From assembly GCA_949318235.1 (NCBI GenBank), contig CASGGR010000034.1, positions 1,937,501-2,001,500 on the forward strand: a stretch of DNA of 64,000 nucleotides, in the 5' to 3' direction. A program made the position numbers and the translations under genes. Below are positions 13,143 to 24,852 of the stretch, one piece after another (the stretch's first letter is position 1; each line of letters begins with the position of its first letter). Under the pieces are notes generated by a model that worked only from the letters and a program-made list of their open reading frames with translations, was not told the origin of the DNA and ran no database searches. Source of the DNA: Ecdyonurus torrentis (lineage: Eukaryota > Arthropoda > Insecta > Ephemeroptera > Heptageniidae).

Positions 13143-15961
13143 GTGCTTTCTCATCGAACTTTTCAGACTGTGAATACGAATTTTTGATGATATCTCCGAA
13201 ACTAATAAAGCTACAGGCTTGCGGTTTGAACTAAAATGTAGGACTAACAGACTTGCAAAGAAAAGGTTATTACACCTTAATCGCACCAATGCAAATTTTC
13301 GCCGTTATAGAGAATCTCAGTGCTTTCTCATCGTACTTTTTAGACTGTGAATACGATTTTTGATGATATCTCCGAAACTAATAAAGCTACAGGCTTGCGG
13401 TTTGAACTTAAATGTAGGACTAACAGACTTGCAAAGAAAAGGTTTATTACACCTTAATCGCTCCAATGCAAACTTTCGCAGTTATAGAGAATCTCAGTGC
13501 TTTCTCATTGTACTTTTTAGACTGTGATTAAGATTTTTGATGATATCTCTGAAACTAGTAAAGCTACAGGCTTGCGGTTTGAAATTAAATGTAGGACTAA
13601 CAGACTTGCAAAGAAAAGGTTACTACACCTTAATCGCTCCAATGCAAACTTTCGCAGTTATAGAGAATCTCAGTGCTTTCTCATCGTACTTTTCAGACTG
13701 TGAATACGATTTTTGATGATATCTTTGAAACTAATAAAGCTACAAGCTTTCGGTTTGAACTAAAATGTAGGACTAACAGACTTGCAAAGCAAAGGTTATT
13801 ACACCTTAATCGCTCCAATGCAAACTTTCGCAGTTATAAAGAATCTCAGTGCTTTCTCATTGTACTTTTTAGACTGTGAATACGATTTTTGATGATATCT
13901 CCGAAACTAATAAAGCTACAGGCATGCGGTTTGAACTAAAATGTAGGACTAACAGACTTGCAAAGAAAAGGTTATTACACCTTAATCGCTCCACTGCAAA
14001 CTTGCGCAGTTATAGAGAATCTCAGTGCTTTCTCATCGTACTTTTCGGACTGTGAATACGAATTTTGATGATATCTCCGAAAATAATAAAGCTACAGGCT
14101 TGCGGTTTGAATTTAAATGTAGGACTAACAGACTTGCAAAGAAAAGGTAATTACACCTTAATCGCTCCAATGCAAACTTTCGCAGTTATAGAGAATCTCA
14201 GTGCTTTCTCATCGTACTTTTCAGACTGTGATTACGATTTTTGATGATATCTCCGAAACTAATAAAGCTACAGGCTTGCGGTTTGAACTAAAACGCTGGA
14301 CTAACAAACTTGCAAAGAAAAGGTTATTACAACTTAATCGCACCAATGCAAACTTTCGCAGTTATAAAGAATCTCAGTGCTTTTTCATCGTACTTTTCAA
14401 ACTGTGAATACGATTTTTAATGATATCTCCGAAACTAATTAAGCTACAGGCTTGCGGTTTGAACTAAAATGTAAGACTTATAGACTTGCAAAGAAAAGGT
14501 TATTACACCTTAATCGCTCAAATGCAAACTTTCGCAGTTATAGAGAATCTCAGTGCTTTCTCATCGTACTTTTCAGACTGTGAATACGATTTTTGATGAT
14601 ATCTCCGAAACTAATAAAGCTACAGGCTTGCGGTTTGAACTAAAATGTAGGACTAACAGACTTGCAAAGAAAAGGTTATTACACCTTAATCGCTCAAATG
14701 CAAACTTTCACAGTTATAGAGAATCTCAGTGCTTTCTCATTGTACTTTTTAGACTGTGAATAAGATTTTTGATGATATCTCTGAAACTAGTAAAGCTACA
14801 GGCTTGCGGTTTGAAATAAAATGTAGGACTAACAGACTTGCAAAGAAAAGGTTATTACACCTTAATCGCTCAAATGCAAACTTTCGCAGTTATAGAGAAC
14901 CTCAGTTCTTTCTCATCGTACTTTTCAGACTGTAAATACGATTTTTGATGATATCTCCGAAACTAATAAAGCTACAGGCTTGCGGTTTGAACTAAAAGGT
15001 AGGACTAACAGACTTGCAAAGAAAAGGTTATTACACCTTAATCGCTCCAATGCAATCTTTTGCAGTTATAGAGAATCTCAGTGCTTGCTCATCATATTTT
15101 TCAGACTGTGAATACGATTTTTGATGATATCTTTGAAACTAATAAAGCTACAGGCTTGCGGTTTGAACTAAAATGTAGGACTAACAGACTTGCAAAGCAA
15201 AGGTTATTACACCTTAAACGCTCCAATGCAAACTTTTGCAGTTATAGAGAATATCAGTGCTTTCTCATCGTACTTTTTAGACTGTGAATACGGTTTTTGA
15301 TGATATCTCCGAAACTAATAAAGCTACAGGCTTGCGGTTTGAACTAAAATGTAGGACTAACAAACATACAAAGAAAAGGTTATTTCACCTTAATCGCTCC
15401 ACTGCAAACTTGCGCAGTTATAGAGAATCTCAGTGCTTTCTCATTGAACTTTTCAGACTGTGAATACGAATTTTGATGATATCTCCGAAACTAATAAAGC
15501 TATAGGCTTGCGGTTTAAACTAAAATGTAGGACTAACAGACTTGCAAAGAAAAGGTTATTACACCTTAATCGCACCAATGCAAATTTTCGCAGTTATAGA
15601 GAATCTCAGTGCTTTCTCATCGTACTTTTTAGACTGTGAATACGATTTTTGATGATATCTCCGAAACTAATAAAGCTACAGGCTTGCGGTTTGAACTAAA
15701 ATGTAGGACTAACAGACTTGCAAAGAAAAGGTTTATTACACCTTAATCGCTCCAATGCAAACTTTCGCAGTTATAGAGAATCTCAGTGCTTTCTCGTTGT
15801 ACTTTTTAGACTGTGATTAAGATTTTTGCTAATATCTCTGAAACTAGTAAAGCTACAGGCTTGCGGTTTGAAATTAAATGTAGGACAAACAGACTTGCAA
15901 AGAAAAGGTTACTACACCTTAATTGCTCCAATGCAAACTTTCGCAGTTATAGAGAATCTCA
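13143..15961. repeat. Return to the 21-monomer order: H I S/A V P Q R C D S E F G H I A
   Basis: From about 13,780 this segment copies 3,391-5,571 at a fixed offset of 10,389 bp. It has P 13849 with its SphI-type GCATGC at 13,922-13,927, Q 14025, R 14201, C 14377, D 14553, S 14729, E 14905, F 15081, G 15257, H 15433, I 15609, A 15785. The O position is taken by class V (13,673) with a HindIII site at 13,744-13,749. The H-like copy near 13,180 reads CGAATTTTTG, one base longer than either common form. Confidence 0.82.
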
Positions 15962-18900
15962 GTGCTTTCTCATCGTACTTTTCAGACTGTGAATACGATT
16001 TTTGATGATATCTTTGAAACTAATAAAGCTACAGGCTTGCGGTTTGAAATAAAATGTAGGACTAACAGACTTGCAAAGAAAAGGTTATTACACCTTAATC
16101 GCTCCAATGCAAACTTTCGCAGTTATAGAGAATCTCAGTTATTTCTCATCGTACTTTTCAAACTGTGAATACGATTTTTGATGATATCTCCGAAACTAAT
16201 TAAGCTACAGGCTTGCGGTTTGAACTAAAATGTAAGACTTATAGACTTGCAAAGAAAAGGTTATTACACCTTAATCGCTCAAATGCAAACTTTCGCAGTT
16301 ATAGAGAATCTCAGTGCTTTCTCATCGTACTTTTCAGACTGTGAATACGATTTTTGATGATATCTCCGAAACTAATAAAGCTACAGGCTTGCGGTTTGAA
16401 CTAAAATGTAGGACTAACAGACTTGCAAAGAAAAGGTTATTACACCTTAATCGCTCCAATGCAAACTTTCGCAGTTATAGAGAATCTCAGTTCTTTCTCA
16501 TCGTACTTTTCAGACTGTAAATACGATTTTTGATGATATCTCTGAAACTAATAAAGCTACAGGCTTGCGGTTTGAACTAAAAGGTAGGACTAACAGACTT
16601 GCAAAGAAAAGGTTATTACACCTTAATCGCTCCAATGCAATCTTTTGCAGTTATAGGGAATCTCAGTGCTTGCTCATCATATTTTTCAGACTGTGAATAC
16701 GATTTTTGATGATATCTTTGAAACTAATAAAGCTACAGGCTTGCGGTTTGAACTAAAATGTAGGACTAACAGACTTGCAAAGCAAAGGTTATTACACCTT
16801 AAACGCTCCAATGCAAACTTTTGCAGTTATAGAGAATATCAGTGCCTTCTCATCGTACTTTTTAGACTGTGAATACGGTTTTTGATGATATCTCCGAAAC
16901 TAATAAAGCTACAGGCTTGCGGTTTGAACTAAAATGTAGGACTAACAAACATACAAAGAAAAGGTTATTTCACCTTAATCGCTCCACTGCAAACTTGCGC
17001 AGTTATAGAGAATCTCAGTGCTTTCTCATTAAACTTTTCAGACTGTGAATACGAATTTTGATGATATCTCCGAAACTAATAAAGCTACAGGCTTGCGGTT
17101 TAAACTAAAATGTAGGACTAACAGACTTGCAAAGAAAAGGTTATTACACCTTAATCGCACCAATGCAAATTTTCGCAGTTATAGAGAATCTCAGTGCTTT
17201 CTCATCGTACTTTTTAGACTGTGAATACGATTTTTAATGATATCTCCGAAACTAATAAAGCTACAGGCTTGCGGTTTGAACTAAAATGTAGGACTAACAG
17301 ACTTGCAAAGAAAAGGTTTATTACACCTTAATCGCTCCAATGCAAACTTTCGCAGTTATAGAGAATCTCAGTGCTTTCTCATTGTACTTTTTAGACTGTG
17401 ATTAAGATTTTTGCTAATATCTCTGAAACTAGTAAAGCTACAGGCTTGCGGTTTGAAATTAAATGTAGGACTAACAGACTTGCAAAGAAAAGGTTACTAC
17501 ACCTTAATTGCTCCAATGCAAACTTTCGCAGTTATAGAGAATCTCAGTGCTTTCTCATCGTACTTTTCAGACTGTGAATACGATTTTTGATGATATCTTT
17601 GAAACTAATAAAGCTACAGGCTTACGGTTTGAACTAAAATGCAAGACTAACAGACTTGCAAAGAAAAGGTTATTACACCTTAATCGCTCCACTGCAAACT
17701 TGCGCAGTTATAGAGAATCTCAGTGCTTTCTCATCGTACTTTTCAGACTGTGAATACGATTTTTGATGATATCTCCAAAACTAATAAAGCTACAGGCTTG
17801 CGGTTTGAACTAAAACGTTGGACTTACAAACTTGCAAATAAAAGGTTATTACAACTTAATCGCACCAATGCAAACTTTCGCAGTTATAGAGAATCTCAGT
17901 GCTTTCACATCGTACTTTTCAGAATGTGAATACGATTTTTGATGATATCTTTGAAACTAATAAAGCTACAGGCTTGCGTTTTGAACTTAAATGTAGGACT
18001 AACAGACTTGCAAAGATAGGTTTTGAGACCTTAATCGCTCCACTGCAAACTTGCGCAGTTATAGAGAATCTCAGTGCTTTCTCATCGTACTTTTCGGACT
18101 GTGAATACGATTTTTGATGATATCTCCGAAACTAATAAAGCTACAGGCTTGCGGTTTGAACTAAAACGTTGGACTAACAAACTTGCAAAGAAAAGGTTAT
18201 TACAACTTAATCGCACCAATGCAAACTTTCGCAGTTATAAAGAATCTCAGTGCTTTTTCATCGTACTTTTCAAACTGTTAATACGATTTTTGATGATATC
18301 TCCGTAATTAATAAAGCTACAGGCTTGCAGTTTGAACTAAAATGTAGGACTAACATACTTGCAAATAAAAGGTTTATTACACCTTAATCGCTCCAATGCA
18401 AACTTTCGCAGTTATAGAGAATCTCAGTGCTTTCTCATTGTACTTTTTAGACTGTGATTAAGATTTTTGCTGATATCTCTGAAACTAGTAAAGCTACAGG
18501 CTTGCGGTTTCAAATTAAATGTAGGACAAACAGACTTGGAAAGAAAAGGTTAATACACCTTAATCGCTCCAATGCAAACTTTCGCAGTTATAGAGAATCT
18601 CAGTGCTTTCTCATCGTACTTTTCAGACTGTGAATACGATTTTTGATGATATCTTTGAAACTAATAAAGCTACAGGCTTGCGGTTTGAACTAAAATGTAG
18701 GACTAACAGACTTGCAAAGAAAAGGTTATTACACCTTAATCGCTCCACTGCAAACTTGCGCATTTATAGAGAATCTCAGTGCTTTCTCATCGTACTTTTC
18801 GGACTGTGAATACGATTTTTGATGATATCTCCAAAACTAATAACGCTACAGGCTTGCGGTTTGAACTAAAACGTTAGACTTACAAACTTGCAAAGAAAAG

Positions 18901-20727
18901 GTTATTACAACTTAATCGCACCAATGCAAACTTTCGCAGTTATAGAGAATCTCAGTGCTTTCACATCGTACTTTTCAGACTGTGAATACGATTTTTGATG
19001 ATATCTTTAAAACTAATAAAGCTACAGGCTTGCGGTTTGAACTAAAATGTAGGACTAACAGACTTGCAAAGCAAAGGTTATTACACCTTAATCGCTCCAA
19101 TGCAAACTTTCGCAGTTATAAAGAATCTCAGTGCTTTCTCATTGTACTTTTTAGACTGTGAATACGATTTTTGATGATATCTCCGAAACTAATAAAGCTA
19201 CAGGCATGCGGTTTGAACTAAAATGTAGGACTAACAGACTTGCAAAGAAAAGGTTATTACACCTTAATCGCTCCACTGCAAACTTGCGCAGTTATAGAGA
19301 ATCTCAGTGCTTTCTCATCGTACTTTTCGGACTGTGAATACGAATTTTGATGATATCTCCAAAAATAATAAAGCTACAGGCTTGCGGTTTGAACTAAAAT
19401 GTAGGACTAACAGACTTGCAAAGAAAAGGTAATTACACCTTAATCGCTCCAATGCAAACTTTCGCAGTTATAGAGAATGTCAGTGCTTTCTCATCGTACT
19501 TTTCGGACTGTGATTACGATTTTTGATGATATCTCCGAAACTAATAAAGCTACAGGCTTGCGGTTTGAACTAAAACGCTGGACTAACAAACTTGCAAAGA
19601 AAAGGTTATTACAACTTAATCGCACCAATGCAAACTTTCGCAGTTATAAAGAATCTCAGTGCTTTTTCATCGTACTTTTCAAACTGTGAATACGATTTTT
19701 GATGATATCTCCGAAACTAATTAAGCTACAGGCTTGCGGTTTGAACTAAAATGTAAGACTTATAGACTTGCAAAGAAAAGGTTATTACACCTTAATCGCT
19801 CAAATGCAAACTTTCGCAGTTATAGAGAATCTCAGTGCTTTCTCATCGTACTTTTCAGACTGTGAATACGAATTTTGATGATATCTCCGAAACTAATAAA
19901 GCTACAGGCTTGCGGTTTGAACTTAAATGTAGGACTAACAGACTTGCAAAGAAAAGGTTATTACACCTTAATCGCTCAAATGCAAACTTTCACAGTTATA
20001 CAGAATCTCAGTGCTTTCTCATTGTACTTTTTAGACTGTGAATAAGATTTTTGATGATATCTCTGAAACTAGTAAAGCTACAGGCTTGCGGTTTGAAATA
20101 AAATGAAGGACTAACAGACTTGCAAAGAAAAGGTTATTACACCTTAATCGCTCCAATGCAAACTTTCGCAGTTATAGAGAATCTCAGTTCTTTCTCATCG
20201 TACTTTTCAGACTGTAAATACGATTTTTGATGATATCTCCGAAACTAATAAAGCTACAGGCTTGCGGTTTAAACTAAAAGGTAGGACTAACAGACTTGCA
20301 AAGAAAAGGTTATTACACCTTAATCGCTCCAATGCAATCTTTTGCAGTTATAGAGAATCTCAGTGCTTGCTCATCATATTTTTCAGACTGTGAATACGAT
20401 TTTTGATGATATCTTTGAAACTAATAAAGCTACAGGCTTGCGGTTTGAACTAAAATGTAGGACTAACAGACTTGCAAAGCAAAGGTTATTACACCTTAAA
20501 CGCTCCAATGCAAACTTTTGCAGTTATAGAGAATATCAGTGCTTTCTCATCGTACTTTTTAGACTGTGAATACGGTTTTTGATGATATCTCCGAAACTAA
20601 TAAAGCTACAGGCTTGCGGTTTGAACTAAAATGTAGGACTAACAAACATACAAAGAAAAGGTTATTTCACCTTAATCGCTCCACTGCAAACTTGCGCAGT
20701 TATAGAGAATCTCAGTGCTTTCTCATT
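15672..20727. repeat. Long-range copy of window positions 1-5,056 (offset 15,671 bp)
   Basis: Unit starts 15,962, 16,314, 16,666, 17,547, 17,723, 17,899, 18,074, 18,603, 18,955, 19,835 and 20,363 all lie exactly 15,671 bp after 291, 643, 995, 1876, 2052, 2228, 2403, 2932, 3284, 4164 and 4692. Shared private changes include GTTATTTCTC (467 and 16,138) and CATTAAACTT (about 1,353 and 17,024). Scattered single-base differences exist, for example CTCATTGTAC near 118 against CTCGTTGTAC near 15,790. The match ends near 20,728, where the copy jumps from G to A. The left end is unknown because the first copy is cut by the window. A complete 21-monomer unit, 16,666-20,362, lies inside. Confidence 0.88.
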
Positions 20728-22474
20728 GTACTTTTTAGACTGTGATTAAGATTTTTGCTAATATCTCTGAAACTAGTAAAGCTACAGGCTTGCGGTTTGA
20801 AATTAAATGTAGGACTAACAGACTTGCAAAGAAAAGGTTACTACACCTTAATTGCTCCAATGCAAACTTTCGCAGTTATAGAGAATCTCAGTGCTTTCTC
20901 ATCGTACTTTTCAGACTGTGAATACGATTTTTGATGATATCTTTGAAACTAATAAAGCTACAGGCTTGCGGTTTGAACTAAAATGCAAGACTAACAGACT
21001 TGCAAAGAAAAGGTTATTACACCTTAATCGCTCCACTGCAAACTTGCGCAGTTATAGAGAATCTCAGTGCTTTCTCATCGTACTTTTCGGACTGTGAATA
21101 CGATTTTTGATGATATCTCCAAAACTAATAAAGCTACAGGCTTGCGGTTTGAACTAAAACGTTGGACTTACAAACTTGCAAATAAAAGGTTATTACAACT
21201 TAATCGCACCAATGCAAACTTTCGCAGTTATAGAGAATCTCAGTGCTTTCACATCGTACTTTTCAGAATGTGAATACGATTTTTGATGATATCTTTGAAA
21301 CTAATAAAGCTACAGGCTTGCGTTTTGAACTTAAATGTAGGACTAACAGACTTGCAAAGATAGGTTTTGAGACCTTAATCGCTCCACTGCAAACTTGCGC
21401 AGTTATAGAGAATCTCAGTGCTTTCTCATCGTACTTTTCGGACTGTGAATACGATTTTTGATGATATCTCCGAAACTAATAAAGCTACAGGCTTGCGGTT
21501 TGAACTAAAACGTTGGACTAACAAACTTGCAAAGAAAAGGTTATTACAACTTAATCGCACCAATGCAAACTTTCGCAGTTATAAAGAATCTCAGTGCTTT
21601 TTCATCGTACTTTTCAAACTGTTAATACGATTTTTGATGATATCTCCGTAATTAATAAAGCTACAGGCTTGCAGTTTGAACTAAAATGTAGGACTAACAT
21701 ACTTGCAAAGAAAAGGTTTATTACACCTTAATCGCTCCACTGCAAACTTGCGCAGTTATAGAGAATCTCAGTGCTTTCTCATCGTACTTTTCGGACTGTG
21801 AATACGATTTTTGATGATATCTCCAAAACTAATAAAGCTACAGGCTTGCGGTTTCAAATTAAATGTAGGACTAACAGACTTGCAAAGAAAAGGTTAATAC
21901 ACCTTAATCGCTCCAATGCAAACTTTCGCAGTTATAGAGAATCTCAGTGCTTTCTCATAGTACTTTTCAGACTGTGAATACGATTTTTGATGATATCTTT
22001 GAAACTAATAAAGCTACAGGCTTGCGGTTTGAACTAAAATGTAGGACTAACAGACTTGCAAAGAAAAGGTTATTACACCTTAATCGCTCCACTGCAAACT
22101 TGCGCAGTTATAGAGAATCTCAGTGCTTTCTCATCGTACTTTTCGGACTGTGAATACGATTTTTGATGATATCTCCAAAACTAATAAAGCTACAGGCTTG
22201 CGGTTTGAACTAAAACGTTGGACTTACAAACTTGCAAAGAAAAGGTTATTACAACTTAATCGCACCAATGCAAACTTTCGCAGTTATAGAGAATCTCAGT
22301 GCTGTCACATCGTACTTTTCAGACTGTGAATACGATTTTTGATGATATCTTTAAAACTAATAAAGCTACAGGCTTGCGGTTTGAACTAAAATGTAGGACT
22401 AACAAACTTGCAAAGAAAAGGTTATTACAACTTAATCGCACCAATGCAAATTTTCGCAGTTATAAAGAATCTCA
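20363..22474. repeat. F G A J K L M N then conversion tract, J-like, K', T
   Basis: F 20363 and G 20539 are followed directly by A 20715, so H and I (two monomers) are missing compared with 1171-1700. J 20891, K 21067, L 21243, M 21418 and N 21594 then follow the usual order. The N-A' boundary carries a J-K sequence tract (21,740-21,832, listed separately). B 21947, K' 22123 and T 22299 close the module. From J onwards the block matches 27,754-29,368 at offset 6,863. Confidence 0.82.
21740..21832. repeat. Conversion-like tract: J-K sequence inside an N-A' junction
   Basis: Left of the tract the monomer is class N (AACATACTTGC, GGTTTATT). Right of it the sequence is class A' (TTTCAAATTAAATG, GGTTAATACACC). 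Between them CACTGCAAACTTGCGC, TTCGGACTG and CTCCAAAACTAAT replace the usual CAATGCAAACTTTCGC, TTTTTAGACTG, TGATTAAG and ACTAGT. The replaced piece equals the J-to-K boundary, as at 21,020-21,130. Length and phase are unchanged. First and last diagnostic bases are 21,740 and 21,832; the tract cannot extend beyond about 21,722-21,854. Confidence 0.78.
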
Positions 22475-23560
22475 GTGCTTTTTCATCGTACATTTCAAAC
22501 TATGAATACGATTTTTGATGATATCTCCGAAACTAATTAAGCTACAGGCTTGCGGTTTGAACTAAAATGTAAGACTTATAGACTTGCAAAGAAAAGGTTA
22601 CTACACCTTAATCGCTCCAATGCAAACTTTCGCAGTTATAGAGAATCTCAGTGCTTTCTCATCGTACTTTTCAGACTGTGAATACGATTTTTGATGATAT
22701 CTTTAAAACTAATAAAGCTACAAGCTTTCGGTTTGAACTAAAATGTAGGACTAACAGACTTGCAAAGCAAAGGTTATTACACCTTAATCGCTCCAATGCA
22801 AACTTTCGCAGTTATAAAGAATCTCAGTGCTTTCTCATTGTACTTTTTAGACTGTGAATACGATTTTTGATAATATCTCCGAAACTAATAAAGCTACAGG
22901 CTTGCGGTTTGAACTTAAATGTAGGACTAACAAACTTGCAAAGAAAAGGTAATTACAACTTAATCGCACCAATGCAAACTTTCGCAGTTATAAAGAATCT
23001 CAGTGCTTTCTCATTGTACTTTTTGGACTGTGAATACGATTTTTGATAATATCTCCGAAATTAATAAAGCTACAGGCTTGCGGTTTGAACTAAAATGTAG
23101 GACTAACAAACTTGCAAAGAAAAGGTTATTACAACTTAATCGCACCAATGCAAATTTTCGCAGTTATAAAGAATCTCAGTGCTTTTTCATCGTACATTTC
23201 AAACTATGAATACGATTTTTGATGATATCTCCGAAACTAATTAAGCTACAGGCTTGCGGTTTGAACTAAAATGTAAGACTTATAGACTTGCAAAGAAAAG
23301 GTTACTACACCTTAATCGCTCCAATGCAAACTTTCGCAGTTATAGAGAATCACAGTGCTTTCTCATCGTACTTTTCAGACTGTGAATACGATTTTTGATG
23401 ATATCTTTGAAACTAATAAAGCTACAAGCTTTCGGTTTGAACTAAAATGTAGGACTAACAGACTTGCAAAGCAAAGGTTATTACACCTTAATCGCTCCAA
23501 TGCAAACTTTCGCAGTTATAAAGAATCTCAGTGCTTTCTCATTGTACTTTTTAGACTGTG
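22475..23560. repeat. 704-bp (four-monomer) tandem duplication with class V
   Basis: C-type 22475 (CATTTCAAACTATG, TAATTAAGC), V 22651, a W-type 22827 and a further W-type 23003 are followed by the same C 23179, V 23355 and W 23531, at exactly 704 bp. HindIII sites in the V copies lie at 22,722-22,727 and 23,426-23,431. Monomer 23,003 is unusual in TTTTTGGACTG and CCGAAATTAAT. Confidence 0.8.
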
Positions 23561-24852
23561 AATACGATTTTTGATAATATCTCCGAAACTAATAAAGCTA
23601 CAGGCTTGCGGTTTGAACTAAAATGTAGGACTAACAAACTTGCAAAGAAAAGGTTATTACAACTTAATCGCACCAATGCAAATTTTCGCAGTTATAAAGA
23701 ATCTCAGTGCTTTTTCATCGTACATTTCAAACTCAGAATACGATTTTTGATGATATCTCCGAAACTAATTAAGCTACAGGCTTGCGGTTTGAACTAAAAT
23801 GTAAGACTTATAGACTTGCAAAGAAAAGGTTACTACACCTTAATCGCTCCAATGCAAACTTTCGCAGTTATAGAGAATTTCAGTGCTTTCTCATCGTACT
23901 TTTCAGAATGTGAATACGATTTTTGATGATATCTTTGAAACTAATAAAGCTACAGGCTTGCGTTTTGACCTTAAATGTAGGACTAACAGACTTGCAAAGA
24001 TAGGTTTTGAGACCTTAATCGCTCCACTGCAAACTTGCGCAGTTATAGAGAATCTCAGTGCTTTCTCATCGTACTTTTCGGACTGTGAATACGATTTTTG
24101 ATGATATCTCCGAAACTAATAAAGCTACAGGCTTGCGGTTTGAACTAAAATGTAGGACTAACAGACTTGCAAAGCAAAGGTTATTACACCTTAATCGCTC
24201 CAATGCAAACTTTCGCAGTTATAAAGAATCTCAGTGCTTTCTCATTGTACTTTTTAGACTGTGAATACGATTTTTGATAATATCTCCGAAACTAATAAAG
24301 CTACAGGCTTGCGGTTTGAACTAAAATGTAGGACTAACAAACTTGCAAAGAAAAGGTTATTACAACTTAATCGCACCAATGCAAATTTTCGCAGTTATAA
24401 AGAATCTCAGTGCTTTTTCATCGTACATTTCAAACTCAGAATACGATTTTTGATGATATCTCCGAAACTAATTAAGCTACAGGCTTGCGGTTTGAACTAA
24501 AATGTAAGACTTATAGACTTGCAAAGAAAAGGTTACTACACCTTAATCGCTCCAATGCAAACTTTCGCAGTTATAGAGAATTTCAGTGCTTTCTCATCGT
24601 ACTTTTCAGAATGTGAATACGATTTTTGATGATATCTTTGAAACTAATAAAGCTACAGGCTTGCGTTTTGACCTTAAATGTAGGACTAACAGACTTGCAA
24701 AGATAGGTTTTGAGACCTTAATCGCTCCACTGCAAACTTGCGCAGTTATAGAGAATCTCAGTGCTTTCTCATCGTACTTTTCGGACTGTGAATACGATTT
24801 TTGATGATATCTCCGAAACTAATAAAGCTACAGGCTTGCGGTTTGAACTAAA
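23435..24852. repeat. 703-bp (four-monomer) tandem duplication with class L
   Basis: Copy 1 starts near 23,435 and copy 2 near 24,138; the match ends near 24,852. Order in each is V/W tail, W, C, L, M-type head. Shared private changes are AAACTCAGAATACG (near 23,729 and 24,432), GAGAATTTCAG (near 23,873 and 24,576) and TTTTGACCTTAAATG in L (near 23,963 and 24,666). None of these occurs in other copies I checked, so this is among the youngest events in the left half. The 175-bp L monomer explains 703 rather than 704. Confidence 0.87.
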
